64,000 bases of DNA from CAVXUB01 sp963764805 (lineage in GTDB: Bacteria > Actinomycetota > Acidimicrobiia > Acidimicrobiales > Bog-793): positions 434,001 to 498,000 of the forward strand of contig CAVXUB010000001.1 in NCBI GenBank assembly GCA_963764805.1. Reading direction: 5' to 3'. Under the pieces are notes generated by a model. The model was not told where the DNA came from and did no database searches. It saw nothing but the letters and a program-made list of their open reading frames with translations. Both the position numbers and the translations under genes were made by a program. Shown one piece after another: positions 28,417 to 37,541 of the stretch (position 1 is the first letter of the stretch; each line of letters starts with the position of its first letter).

Positions 28417-29872
28417 ATGATCGATCCGCAGGCACTCTCCGCGCTGGTGGACAGGCTGGTCGAGGACGAGGCGCTGCCGACCCTCACCGAGTACGCCAGC
28501 ATCCCCAACCTCTCTCCCGACTTCGACGGGGAGTGGCAAGAGCACGGCCACATCTCGGCAGCCGCCGAGCTGTTACGGGACTGGGCCTCGAAACGCCCCA
28601 TCGCCGGTCTCACCGTCGACCTGCTCACGCTCCCGGGTAGAACGCCCTTGATCTGGTGCGAGGTCCCACCGTTCGGGGACGGGCCGGACGACGGCGACGG
28701 CTCGGCAGCGGACACCGTGCTCCTCTACGGGCACCTCGACAAGCAGCCGCAGATGGGTGAGTGGAAGCCGGGGCTGGGGCCGTTCAGCCCCGTGCACGCC
28801 GGCGACCGCCTCTACGGGCGCGGGACCGCCGACGACGGGTACGCCGTCTTCTCGGCGCTGACGGCGATCGAGGCGCTGCAGGCTTCGGGCGGATCCCACT
28901 CGCGATGTGTGGTGCTGATCGAGGCCAGCGAGGAGAGCGGCAGCCCCGACCTTCCATCCCATCTCGACGCGCTAGGCGAGCGGATAGGCGATCCGACGCT
29001 CGTGGTGTGCCTCGATTCCGGCTGCCCGACCTACGACCGGCTGTGGGTGACGACGTCGCTGCGCGGCAACCTGGTGGGCGCGCCTCCGCGTGGAAGTGCT
29101 GCGGGAGGGGGTGCACTCGGGCGCGGCGGGGGGCGTGGTGCCTTCGTCGTTCCGGATACTGCGGCGACTGCTGTCGCGCATAGAGGACGAGGCGTCGGGC
29201 GAGATCCTCCTGCCCGAGCTGCACGAGCAGACGCCTGCGCACCGCATCGCCGAGGTCGACGAGCTGGTCACCGAGATCGGCGACGAGGCCGGTGGGCACT
29301 ATCCGGCCGTCGAAGGGCTGCGGCTGCGGGGCGATTCGCTGGCGGAACGGGTGGTCCTGCGCACCCGCAAGCCCTCTTTGTCGGTCACCGGCATGGACGG
29401 CATCCCCTCGACTGCCGACGGCGGCAACGTCCTTCGCCCGTTCACCACCGCCAAGCTCTCCCTGCGCCTGCCACCGCTCTGTGACGCCGAGGCGGCGTTG
29501 GCAGCCGTTCGGGAGGCCCTGACCTCGGCGCCCCCCGAGGGCGCCCGGGTGTCTTTCGAGGGCGAGGCGGCGACCGGGTGGGATGCCCCGCCGCCGGCGC
29601 CTTGGCTGGCCGACGCCGCCGAGGGGGCCTCCACCCTCTACTTCGGCAAGCCGGCCCGCTCGGCGGGCGAGGGCGGCACGATCCCGTTCCTCACGATGCT
29701 CGGCCGTCGCTACCCCGCTGCCCAGTTCCTCGCCACGGGCGTGCTCGGGCCGGAGAGCAACGCTCACGGCCCGAACGAGTTCCTCCACATCCCGACCATG
29801 AAGGCGGTGACCTGCTGCGTGGCGCATGTGCTCGACGCGCACGTGCAGCGCGACGGCTACCAGCGGTCTTGA
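28417..29872 (+). CDS. M20-family metallopeptidase, frameshifted
   Basis: Reconstructed length is about 485 residues. ATG 28417 is chosen because GGAGG (28405-28409) lies seven bases upstream. Zinc-site segments are VLLYGHLDKQPQMGEW, YGRGTADDGYAVFSAL, and LIEASEESGSPDLPSHL with the catalytic glutamate pair. The frame changes near 29087, where the dimerisation domain EVLREGVHSGAAGGVVPSSF begins. The C-terminal zinc histidine lies in GPESNAHGPNEFLHIP. The sequence best fits the carnosinase/Cys-Gly dipeptidase branch of M20, a cytoplasmic enzyme that hydrolyses dipeptides or N-acyl amino acids. Confidence 0.9.
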
Positions 29873-29918
29873 ACACTCAACCAGGAGCGGCGGCCGGCCG
29901 CTTGGTCAGCAGGGCTAA

Positions 29919-29931
29919 TTAGCTATGCTAA
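29919..29931. promoter_or_regulatory. Palindromic operator and -10 region of the marR-MFS operon
   Basis: TTAGCTATGCTAA is a perfect inverted repeat (arms TTAGC/GCTAA, spacer TAT) four bases before the marR start. TATGCT inside it resembles a -10 box, which would put transcription start at or near the ATG. It is probably the site where the MarR protein represses its own operon. Confidence 0.6.
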
Positions 29932-29935
29932 CTAG

Positions 29936-30370
29936 ATGCCCAGCGCCCCGGCCTCCGAGCTCGATCTGTCCAGCACGTTGCGCATCTCGGTCATGCGCCT
30001 GGCCCGCCGGATGCGGGCCGAACGGAGCGACGAGTCGCTGACCCCGAGCCAGCTGGCGGCGCTGGCGACACTCGAGCGGCACGGCCCCCTGTCACCGACC
30101 GCCTTGGCGGAGCTGGAGAAGATGCAGCCGCCCTCGATGACGCGGATCCTCGCCGCGCTGGAAGAGCGGGGCCTGGTCGAGCGGGTGGCGCACGCCACTG
30201 ACCGCCGGCAGGTGGTGATCGGTCTCACCAGGTCGGGCACGGCGATCCTCGCCGAGGACCGCCGCCGCCGGCAGGCGTGGCTGTCCAAGCAGCTGCGAAC
30301 CTGCACAGAAGACGAATCGGCGGCCCTGCGGGCGGCCGCTCCCGTGCTCGACCGGCTGAGCCGCCTATGA
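29936..30370 (+). CDS. MarR-family transcriptional regulator
   Basis: 144 residues. The winged-helix domain shows LTPSQLAALATLERHGPLSPTALAE, MQPPSMTRILAALEERGLVERV and DRRQVVIGLTRSG, all in canonical order. A palindrome lies directly upstream and suggests autoregulation. No Shine-Dalgarno is visible, in line with a leaderless mRNA. The stop overlaps the ATG of an MFS transporter gene (ATGA), so the pair is the common arrangement of a MarR repressor and the exporter it controls. The inducing compound is unknown. Confidence 0.92.
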   Translation: MPSAPASELDLSSTLRISVMRLARRMRAERSDESLTPSQLAALATLERHGPLSPTALAELEKMQPPSMTRILAALEERGLVERVAHATDRRQVVIGLTRSGTAILAEDRRRRQAWLSKQLRTCTEDESAALRAAAPVLDRLSRL

Positions 30371-31665
30371 AGAGGATCTTCGAGTCGCTGAGCGTCCGCA
30401 ACTACCGCCTCTTCGCCGGCGGGCAGCTCGTCTCGCTCTCCGGCACCTGGATGCAGCGGGTCGCCCAGGACTGGCTGGTGCTGCGCCTCTCGCACAACAG
30501 CGGCACCGCGATCGGCATCACCACGGGTCTGCAGTTCCTCCCCCTCGGCCTGCTCGGCCTCTATGGCGGCGTGATCGCCGACCGCTACCCGAAACGGCGC
30601 CTGCTCGTCGGCACGCAGATCTCGATGGCCCTCATCGCCGCTGCGCTCGCCGTCCTCGACCTCAGTGGCACCGTCAACCTGTTCGAGGTCTACCTGCTGG
30701 CGCTGCTCCTCGGCTTCGCGACAGTCGTCGACAACCCCACCCGCCAGGCCTTCGTCTCGGAGATGGTCGGCCCCGACCACATCGTCAACGCCGTCGGGTT
30801 GAACAGCGCCACCTTCAACTCGGCCCGGGTGATCGGCCCGGCGATCGCCGGCGTGCTGATCGGCGTCGTCGGCACCGGCTGGGTCTTCGGCATCAATGCC
30901 GCCTCCTACCTCGCCGTGATCGCCGGGCTGCTGCTGATCCGCGAGTCCGAGCTGCACTCAACGGGACGTGTCGCTCGAGCGCCGGGGCAGGTGCTCGAGG
31001 GGCTCCGGTACGTGAGGTCGCGTTTCGACCTGATCGCGCCGATCGCGCTGGTGGCTGTGATCGGCACCGTCAGCTTCAACTTCCAGGTGACGCTCGCCCT
31101 GATGGACAAGACTGTCTTCCACAAGGGTGCAGCCGCCTATGGGCTGCTGTCCTCGGCGATCGCAGTCGGTTCGCTCGGCGGGGCGCTGATCGGCGCCCGC
31201 CGCGGCATGCCGAGCCGCCGCACCCTGATCGGCGGCGCCTTCGTGTTCGGCGTCCTCGAGCTCGTCCTCGGGTTCGTGCCTGGATACGACCTGCTGGCCT
31301 TGATGCTGCTCCCGACAGGGCTGTTTGCCATCAGCTTCTCGACAGCCGCCAACTCCACCGTGCAGCTCCGCTCCGACCCGGTCATGAGGGGGCGGGTGAT
31401 GGGCCTCTACATGCTGGTCTTCGCCGGGGGCACGCCGATCGGCTCGCCGCTCGTCGGCTGGCTTGCCCAGGAGTACGGCGCCCGCTGGTCCCTCATCGTG
31501 GGCGGCGCTGCGGCCATGCTGGCAGCCCTCGTGGTGGGGGCGATCGCTCTGCGCAGGGAGGCGCCGGCGACGAGTCTCGGGCGCACGCTCGGGTCCTTGG
31601 TCGGTGCCGGCGGGACCGGCGGCACCGGCAACCGCGGCGGTAACGTCGGGGCCCCTGCCGGCTGA
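30367..31665 (+). CDS. MFS transporter (EntS-like, MFS_3 type)
   Basis: 432 residues with about 12 hydrophobic segments. The N-terminus SLSVRNYRLFAGGQLVSLSGTWMQRVAQDWLV and the loop GGVIADRYPKRRLLV (the D-R-x-P-K-R between helices 2 and 3) match the EntS/MFS_3 exporters. DNPTRQAFVSEMVG is also typical. It is translationally coupled to marR and probably exports a toxic compound or siderophore-like molecule. The C-terminal tail is Gly-rich (VGAGGTGGTGNRGGN). Its stop codon lies inside the first unit of a 24-bp tandem repeat. Confidence 0.92.
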   Translation: MKRIFESLSVRNYRLFAGGQLVSLSGTWMQRVAQDWLVLRLSHNSGTAIGITTGLQFLPLGLLGLYGGVIADRYPKRRLLVGTQISMALIAAALAVLDLSGTVNLFEVYLLALLLGFATVVDNPTRQAFVSEMVGPDHIVNAVGLNSATFNSARVIGPAIAGVLIGVVGTGWVFGINAASYLAVIAGLLLIRESELHSTGRVARAPGQVLEGLRYVRSRFDLIAPIALVAVIGTVSFNFQVTLALMDKTVFHKGAAAYGLLSSAIAVGSLGGALIGARRGMPSRRTLIGGAFVFGVLELVLGFVPGYDLLALMLLPTGLFAISFSTAANSTVQLRSDPVMRGRVMGLYMLVFAGGTPIGSPLVGWLAQEYGARWSLIVGGAAAMLAALVVGAIALRREAPATSLGRTLGSLVGAGGTGGTGNRGGNVGAPAG

Positions 31666-31735
31666 TCGTCGGGTCGCTCGGCCGGCTGATCGTCCGGTGC
31701 GTCGGCCGGCTGATCGTCGGGTCCCTCGGCCGGCA
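31657..31735. repeat. 24-bp tandem repeat, three full copies and a part, over the MFS stop codon
   Basis: Units begin GCCGGCTGATCG at 31657, 31681 and 31705, with a partial fourth copy at 31729. Copies differ at a few positions. The first unit supplies the TGA stop of the MFS gene, and every unit has a TGA in that same frame (24 is a multiple of 3). The repeat occupies about half of the gap before the sigma factor gene. No palindrome or T-run suggests a terminator. Confidence 0.85.
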
Positions 31736-31813
31736 TCCGCTGGCTAGCGTCCTGGCATCTGGATCGGCGAGGACCTGGCACTCGATGGTGGAGGCATCAG
31801 CGATGCCGAGCTC

Positions 31814-32383
31814 GTGCGGCGCGCCCAGCAGGGGGACGAGGGGGCGCTCGAGTCCCTTCTCCGCCGCCACTACGACAGCGTCCACGCCGTCTGCAGGCGG
31901 ATCACCGGGGACGACGAGGACGCTGTCGACGCGGCGCAGGAGGCGATGATCGCCATCGTGCGAGGCCTGCCGCGCTTCGACGGTAGGTCGGCCCTCTCGA
32001 CCTGGATCTACCGCATCGCCACCAACGCCTCGCTTGACGAGCTGCGGCGGCGCCGGAGGCGCCCGGTGCCGGAGCGTGGGCGTCACGTGTTCGACGGAGA
32101 TGCCGGCCCGGCGGAACCTCGGGCAGCAGGCGATCTCGCCGCCATGGTGACGGCGCGCCTGACGCTCGACGAGGCGCTCGCGTCACTCCCTCCGGACCAG
32201 CGGGCGGCTGTGGTGCTCAGAGATCTCGCTGACCTCGACTACGCCGAGATCGCCGAAACCCTCCAGATCCCTATCGGAACCGTCCGCTCCCGCATCGCCC
32301 GCGGCCACGCGGCGCTCGCTGCCATGCTCGGCGAGGAACCGGAACCCTCGTCATGGCGTCAAACAGAGAAGACCGATGGCTGA
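31814..32383 (+). CDS. ECF-type RNA polymerase sigma factor
   Basis: At least 189 residues. Region 2 shows LLRRHYDSVHAVCRRITGD, DAVDAAQEAMIAIVRGLPRF and STWIYRIATNASLDELRRR. Region 4 shows ALASLPPDQRAAVVLRDL and YAEIAETLQIPIGTVRSRIARGHAAL. The first conventional start is GTG 31814, but family similarity (SDAELVRRAQQGDEGAL) extends upstream to CTG 31775. The first in-frame stop upstream is at 31745, so the real start is probably in that 30-base interval. The stop overlaps the anti-sigma start by eight bases. The pair should respond to an envelope or oxidative signal. Confidence 0.9.
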   Translation: MRRAQQGDEGALESLLRRHYDSVHAVCRRITGDDEDAVDAAQEAMIAIVRGLPRFDGRSALSTWIYRIATNASLDELRRRRRRPVPERGRHVFDGDAGPAEPRAAGDLAAMVTARLTLDEALASLPPDQRAAVVLRDLADLDYAEIAETLQIPIGTVRSRIARGHAALAAMLGEEPEPSSWRQTEKTDG

Positions 32384-33392
32384 TCTCACCGGCACCGAGC
32401 ATCTCGACGACGAGGTGCTGAGCGCGCTCGTCGACGCCCGCCGCGGCGGCGGCGCGACCTCACCCGCCGGCGACGAGCATGCTGCCGCCTGTCCGGAGTG
32501 CGGGATCCGCCTGAGGGCCATGGAGTGGGCGGCCGAAGCCGTCGGCATGCGCCCGCCTCCCTCCAGCGAGTCGGGGCGGGAGCGGGCGCTTGCCGCCGCC
32601 ATGGCGGCCTTCGTCGCCGGAGCAAGCCCGTGCAGGGGCGAGCGCCAAGCGGGGGGCCGGCATCGTTGTGGCCCGGCCGATAAGAGGCGGCCGATCGGAA
32701 GCGCCAGTAGGCACCGCCGCCGCCTGGGCGGCGGGGCGGCTTTCGCAGGAGTGGCCGCTCTCGGGGCGCTGGCGGCGCTGGCAGTGCTGGGCCTCACGCT
32801 GGCAAGCCTGCTCGGTGGCGGTCCGGCTGGTCAGCACGGCGCCTCTCGGACGGGGCCGTCCTCGCCGAGCGGAGGCGCGGGTCCGAGCTTCCCCGCCAGC
32901 CACGGCTCCAGCAACATCATCTCGTTGCCGATCACGGCATCTTCGCCTCTCGAGCTCCGCCAGCTGCTGTCCTCCGCTCCCGGTGCCTGCAGGTCACCAT
33001 CCTCGGAGGCGGGCTCATCCGCGGCCGGCGACGAGGCGACCTTCGACGACGACAGCGCCAGGGCCTCCAGTATCGGTGCCGGCTGCGTCAGGGTCGGCGG
33101 CCCGATCATCTCCCTGCAGCCGCCACTTCCGACAGCCGCCCGCAGCAGCGGCGGGAGCGGTGACTCGCTCGTCATCTCGGTTCCGGGTGCGGATGCACGC
33201 CGGCTGTCGGCGTTCGAGGCGGCCCATCCCACGGCCACCGTCGCCGTAGTCGCCAACTCCGTGGTCGTGGCGTACCTGGCGCCGCCGGGCGCCGCCCGGC
33301 ATGGCCAGTCGAGCCTGTCGACTCAGCGTGTAGCACTCATCGACCTGACGCCATCGGCCGCGGACGCTCTGGCCGCCGCCCTCCGCGGTTGA
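32376..33392 (+). CDS. Anti-sigma factor, zinc-binding ZAS type, single-pass membrane protein
   Basis: 338 residues from ATG 32376. The N-terminal ASD-like domain has the HAAACPEC motif (H-x3-C-x2-C, residues 35-42) of zinc-binding anti-sigma factors. A transmembrane helix lies at about residues 122-147 (FAGVAALGALAALAVLGLTL). The extracytoplasmic part of about 190 residues is Ser/Gly/Ala-rich and contains paired cysteines. It has no recognisable sensor domain, though the region near the C-terminus (VISVPGADARRLSAFEAAHP) looks folded. It should hold the upstream ECF sigma factor at the membrane until a signal releases it. Its stop overlaps the next gene as TTGA. Confidence 0.82.
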   Translation: MADLTGTEHLDDEVLSALVDARRGGGATSPAGDEHAAACPECGIRLRAMEWAAEAVGMRPPPSSESGRERALAAAMAAFVAGASPCRGERQAGGRHRCGPADKRRPIGSASRHRRRLGGGAAFAGVAALGALAALAVLGLTLASLLGGGPAGQHGASRTGPSSPSGGAGPSFPASHGSSNIISLPITASSPLELRQLLSSAPGACRSPSSEAGSSAAGDEATFDDDSARASSIGAGCVRVGGPIISLQPPLPTAARSSGGSGDSLVISVPGADARRLSAFEAAHPTATVAVVANSVVVAYLAPPGAARHGQSSLSTQRVALIDLTPSAADALAAALRG

Positions 33393-34508
33393 CCGTGAAC
33401 GCAGACGTCGCGGTCGTCGGCGCCGGGCTTCTCGGCCTGGCGGCGGCTCGCTCGCTCGTCCAGCGGGGGCTTCACGTCGTGGTGCTGGAGGCCTATACGG
33501 CAGCGCACGAGGGCGGAGGATCGCATGGCGGGGCGCGGATATTCCGTTTCGGATATGACGACGTCGACTACGTGCGGATGGCGATCAGGGCTCGCGACGA
33601 GTGGCGCAGGCTGGAGGTCGAGACGGGCTGCGTGCTGCTGCAGGAGACCGGTCAGCTGACCTTCGGCGGAGATCTCGACCGTCTCGGCGAGGCCCTGACG
33701 GCGGCCGGTGCGGCGAGCGAGCGCCTGCCGGCAGAGGAGGTGAGGCGACGCTTACCCGCAGCTCTCCCCGCCCGGGCCGGCGCTCTTCGAGCCTCGCTCG
33801 GGGGTGCTGCTCGCCGACCGCTGCATCGCCGCGCTCCGCTCGGCGGTCGGCGACGCCTTGAGGGAGGGTACGAAGGTCCTCCGCCTGTTCGAGGAGGGCA
33901 ATCAGGTGCGCATCGAAACGGACAGGGAAGAGCTGAGCGCCGAGGTCGTCGTCTGCTGCGCCGGGGCTGCAACCGCCGGGCTCGTGCCCGGCTTCCCGCC
34001 GTCGCTGCCCCTACGGGCCTCGCGCGAGCAGGTGGCCTTCTTCGCGATGGCCGACGGCGCCTGCCCCGACGTCCCGGTGGTCATCGAGCAGTCCGAGCCG
34101 CTCGTGTACGGGCTGCCCACCCCCTCGCTCGGGCTGTACAAGCTGGCACACCACCACGCCGGGCCGCAGGTGGCCGAAGCCGACCTGGGTCCGCCGGCGC
34201 AGGAAGAGGACCGGCAGATGGTGTCGGCGATCGTGGAGCGGGCACGCAGGCTCATCCCGGGAATCGACCCGGTCCCCCGCCGCAGCGAGCGCTGCGTCTA
34301 CGACACGACGCCGGACACAGACTTCGTGCTCGACCGCATCGGCGCCGGGGGCCGCATCGTCGTCGGTGCGGGCACCAGCGGGCACGGCTTCAAGTTCGGA
34401 CCGCTGCTCGGAGAGACGCTGGCACGGCTGGCGCTCGGCGAGGTGGAGGGTGGGGTGGTACCACTGCGGCGTTTCGCGGCCGGGAGGTTGGAGGCGGCTG
34501 AGGGCTGA
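33389..34508 (+). CDS. FAD-dependent amine/amino-acid oxidase (monomeric sarcosine oxidase-like), frameshifted
   Basis: Reconstructed length is about 373 residues. The FAD-binding GxGxxG motif ADVAVVGAGLLGLAAARSL is at the N-terminus, followed by GGSHGGARIFRFGYDD, close to the covalent-FAD region of MSOX/SolA-type oxidases. The C-terminal segment TTPDTDFVLDRI and VVGAGTSGHGFKFGPLLGE fits the same family. The frame changes near 33750, between LPAEEVRRR and the PQLSPPGPALFEPRSGVLL segment. Translation starts at TTG 33389 overlapping the anti-sigma stop, or at GTG 33395. The substrate could be sarcosine, N-methyltryptophan, pipecolate or another N-methyl amino acid. It is the third gene of the sigma/anti-sigma operon. 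Confidence 0.85.
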
Positions 34509-34523
34509 GGCTGGGCCGGGATG

Positions 34524-36356
34524 TCAGCCGGCGGGGGCGGTGTAGGTGTAGGCGGTGGCCGCATACTCCCGCACCATCCGGTCGGTGTTGAAGAAGGAGC
34601 CGTTGAGCGAGATGGCCGCCCGGCGGACAGCTCCGTAAGCGGCCGGATCGTCGTAGAAGAGCGGCATCACCACCCGCTCGAGCTTGCCGTAGAGGTCGGC
34701 CGCATCCTCCTCGGCGGCATGGCGCTCGGCCTCCGCCTGCTCCTCTGCAGTCAGCCCACCCTCGCCGAGGCTCGGATTGCCGCTCCAGTCGCCGCCGATC
34801 GCCCATCCGGTCACGCCCTCGATCCATCCCTCGATCCACCAGCCGTCGAGGATGCTGAGGCTGGGGACGCCATTCATCGCCGCCTTCATCCCGGACGTGC
34901 CGGACGCCTCGTTCGGCCTCAACGGGGTGTTCAGCCAGACGTCCGAGCCCGCACAGATCAACCCGGCGAGGGTCATGTCGTAGTCCTCGACGAAGGCGAC
35001 CGGCACGGCCCCTGCCAGCTGCTCGGCGGCACGCAGCACTTCTCCGATCACAGCCTTGCCCCGCTCGTCGCGGGGGTGGGACTTGCCGCTGACGACGATC
35101 TGCAGGCCACTTCCGGTCTTGGCGAGAGCGGCCAGCCTGGCAAGGTCGCGGAAGAGAAGCATCGTCCGCTTGTAGAGGGTGACCCGGCGGGCCAGCCCGA
35201 TCGTGAGCGCCTCCGGGGAGAACTGCACGCCGGCGCGACTCGCCACCTCGGCGACGAGCGACGCCTTCGCCGCCCGGTGCGCGTCGTCGATCTCGTCCAG
35301 CGGGATGGCCGACGCGTAGCGCAGCAGCGTGTTGTCGGCCCGCCACCCCGGAAGGTGACGATCGAACACCTCCTGCATAGGCGGTGCGGTCCAGGTGGCG
35401 GCGTGAACCCCGTTCGTGATCGACCCGATCCGCTCGCCGGGGAACATGGCGCGGGCGACCTCGGCGTGCCGCAGGGACACGCCGTTGGCATAGCGGGAGA
35501 GACGGAGTCCGAGCTGTGACATGTTCAGCTCGCCGTCGAGGCAACCGACGTCTGCCAGGAGCTGCGCCCTCTCGCTGCCGAGGACCTGTTCTGTGAGGGC
35601 CGCTGAGAAGCGGTCGTGCCCTGCCGGAACCGGCGTGTGGGTGGTGAACACGCAACGGCTGCGGGCAGCCGCGATGTCCGCCTCCGTTATCTCGGGTAGC
35701 CGGTCACCTGCCGCCTCCTCCAGCAGCTTCAGCGTCAGCAGCGAGGAGTGTCCCTCGTTCATGTGGTAGGTCGTGACCTCGTAGCCGAGCCTCCGCAGCA
35801 TCGGCGGGCCCCCGAGGCCGAGGATCGCCTCCTGCCGCAGTCGCTGGTCGTCGCCGCCGCCGTAGAGGCGGTCGATCAGCTGGCGGTCGTGCGGATGGTT
35901 CTCTGGAAGGTCGGTGTCGAGGAAGAACACCGGCACGCGGCCACCCGTTGCGCCCTCGATCTCGTAGCGCCAGGCGGCCACCGTCACGGGCCGCTCCTCG
36001 ATGCGGACCACGATGCGGGCGTCGGTCGGCTGCATGTAGGCCCGCGGGTCCCAGTCGACAGGCAGCTCGATCTGGTTCTGCAGCGGGTCGACCTGCTGGC
36101 GGAAGTAGCCGTGCCGGTAGAGGAGCGAGACGCCGACGATGGGATGGCGCAGGTCGGCCGCCGAACGCAGGTAGTCGCCCGCCAGCACACCGAGGCCGCC
36201 GGCGAAGACCGGCACCTCGTCCGTGAGGGCGATCTCCATCGTGAAGTAGGCCACGACGTGGCCGGGTCCGGCCCCCGCCGAGTGGGCGTGCGCGGGGGCT
36301 GGGGCGTGCGCGGGGGCTGGGGCGTGTGGGGTCGAGCGGCTGGATGCGTCTGGCAC
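34524..36356 (-). CDS. glgP: Alpha-glucan (glycogen) phosphorylase, short type
   Basis: Releases glucose 1-phosphate from glycogen or maltodextrin using PLP. 610 residues, frame intact; this is the short GT35 type. Conserved segments are FTMEIALTDEVPVFAGGLGVLAGDYL cut as AGGLGVLAGDYLRSAADL, TYHMNEGHSS, FTTHTPVPAGHDRF, ITNGVHAATW, RRVTLYKRTMLL and the PLP-lysine motif EASGTSGMKAAMNG. The first 30 residues form a His/Ala/Pro repeat (HAPAPAHAPAPAHAH) of unknown purpose before the catalytic domain. It converges with the FAD oxidase gene (15-base gap) and is not flanked by other glycogen genes. Confidence 0.95.
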   Translation of the reverse strand: MPDASSRSTPHAPAPAHAPAPAHAHSAGAGPGHVVAYFTMEIALTDEVPVFAGGLGVLAGDYLRSAADLRHPIVGVSLLYRHGYFRQQVDPLQNQIELPVDWDPRAYMQPTDARIVVRIEERPVTVAAWRYEIEGATGGRVPVFFLDTDLPENHPHDRQLIDRLYGGGDDQRLRQEAILGLGGPPMLRRLGYEVTTYHMNEGHSSLLTLKLLEEAAGDRLPEITEADIAAARSRCVFTTHTPVPAGHDRFSAALTEQVLGSERAQLLADVGCLDGELNMSQLGLRLSRYANGVSLRHAEVARAMFPGERIGSITNGVHAATWTAPPMQEVFDRHLPGWRADNTLLRYASAIPLDEIDDAHRAAKASLVAEVASRAGVQFSPEALTIGLARRVTLYKRTMLLFRDLARLAALAKTGSGLQIVVSGKSHPRDERGKAVIGEVLRAAEQLAGAVPVAFVEDYDMTLAGLICAGSDVWLNTPLRPNEASGTSGMKAAMNGVPSLSILDGWWIEGWIEGVTGWAIGGDWSGNPSLGEGGLTAEEQAEAERHAAEEDAADLYGKLERVVMPLFYDDPAAYGAVRRAAISLNGSFFNTDRMVREYAATAYTYTAPAG

Positions 36357-36490
36357 GGCGTGGATATTACGAGTCGGCGGATGGGCCGTTGAGCCGCGGG
36401 TGCTGGTGGGCTGCCACCGCCAGGCGGGCTGCCAGCGGGCGTGGCCGGCCCGGCGGGCTGACCTTTCCTGCGTCAGGTGTCATTTCCGGG

Positions 36491-37480
36491 TCACAACGCG
36501 GGAAAGCTCGGGGCGGTCGGGTCTCCCGCACAGGCCAGGGCGAGTGCTTCGAGATCACCGACCCGGTATCCGGGCCACCCATGGAGGACTTCCCGCCACT
36601 CTCCCGGGACCGCGCTCGCTCCCCAGCGAGCGCCCAGCAGCGCTCCGGCGATCGCCGCCACGGTGTCGCTGTCGTCGCCGATGTGCACCGCTGCCTGCAA
36701 CGCCAGCCGAAGATGCGACGGTGGATCGTCCTCTGGCACGGCGGTCTGCCACACCGCCGCCAGCGCCGCCTGCAGCGCCGTGACGACGAACCCGTTGGGA
36801 GTGAACGTCTCTGGCCGCTCCTCGCCGGCGCACTCGATGCGCTCAGCCCATTGGCTGCGTCGCTGTGGGCTGATCAGCTCGAGCCCGTCCAGGATCCCGT
36901 CGAGCCTCGACTCGTTGATCGCGCGGTCGATGGCCACGCACCAAAGGACGCAGGCATCCCCCGCTTGAGGGTCCCCATGAGTGAGCGCTGACACCTCTGC
37001 CGCCATCGCCGACAGCTCCGAATCGCTGCCCGTGGTGGCAAGCGCCACCGGTGCGGTCCTCATCAGGCTGCCATTCCCGGCTGCCCCGTCCGGGTGTGTG
37101 CGGAAGTACGCGGCCGCAGCCCCGGCCATCCGCTCCGCGGATCCTGCATCCATCAGCACGGAGGACGTCTGGATCCCGACATCCTTCGGTGGAGATCCGA
37201 ACCACGACATGAAGTTCTCTGCTACCAACGCCGGTCCGGGTGCTCGCAGCAGCCGGTCGCCATCCCCGCGCACCGCTCGGCCGCACAGGCCGAGAGCGAC
37301 GCAGATCGACATCTGGGTGTCGTCGGTCCACTCGCCCGCCTCCCACGGCCCGAGACCACCCGGCCGCATCTCCGCTTCCCCCACGGGAGGAGGACCGAAT
37401 TCATACGGGGCGCCCAGCGCGTCGCCAGCCGCCAGCCCGACCAGCGCGCCCTTGACGCGGTCGGCCAGGGCATCGTTCAC
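36491..37480 (-). CDS. ADP-ribosylglycohydrolase family protein
   Basis: 329 residues from GTG 37480; the frame stays open upstream, so earlier starts are possible. Signature: VKGALVGLAAGDALGAPYEF at the N-terminus, the metal-binding EWTDDTQMS, GNGSLMRTAPVAL and the second metal site HIGDDSDTVAAIAGALLGARWG. These are the two DxD-type di-magnesium sites of the DraG/ADPRH family, which removes ADP-ribose from proteins or small molecules. The target cannot be predicted. It lies divergently from the FAD-linked oxidase gene with about 60 bases between them. Confidence 0.92.
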   Translation of the reverse strand: MNDALADRVKGALVGLAAGDALGAPYEFGPPPVGEAEMRPGGLGPWEAGEWTDDTQMSICVALGLCGRAVRGDGDRLLRAPGPALVAENFMSWFGSPPKDVGIQTSSVLMDAGSAERMAGAAAAYFRTHPDGAAGNGSLMRTAPVALATTGSDSELSAMAAEVSALTHGDPQAGDACVLWCVAIDRAINESRLDGILDGLELISPQRRSQWAERIECAGEERPETFTPNGFVVTALQAALAAVWQTAVPEDDPPSHLRLALQAAVHIGDDSDTVAAIAGALLGARWGASAVPGEWREVLHGWPGYRVGDLEALALACAGDPTAPSFPAL

Positions 37481-37541
37481 CGCCTCACGGTAGGACGTCC
37501 GGGACAGCACGTCCACGGCCGGCGCATGCGAGGCTCGTCGG

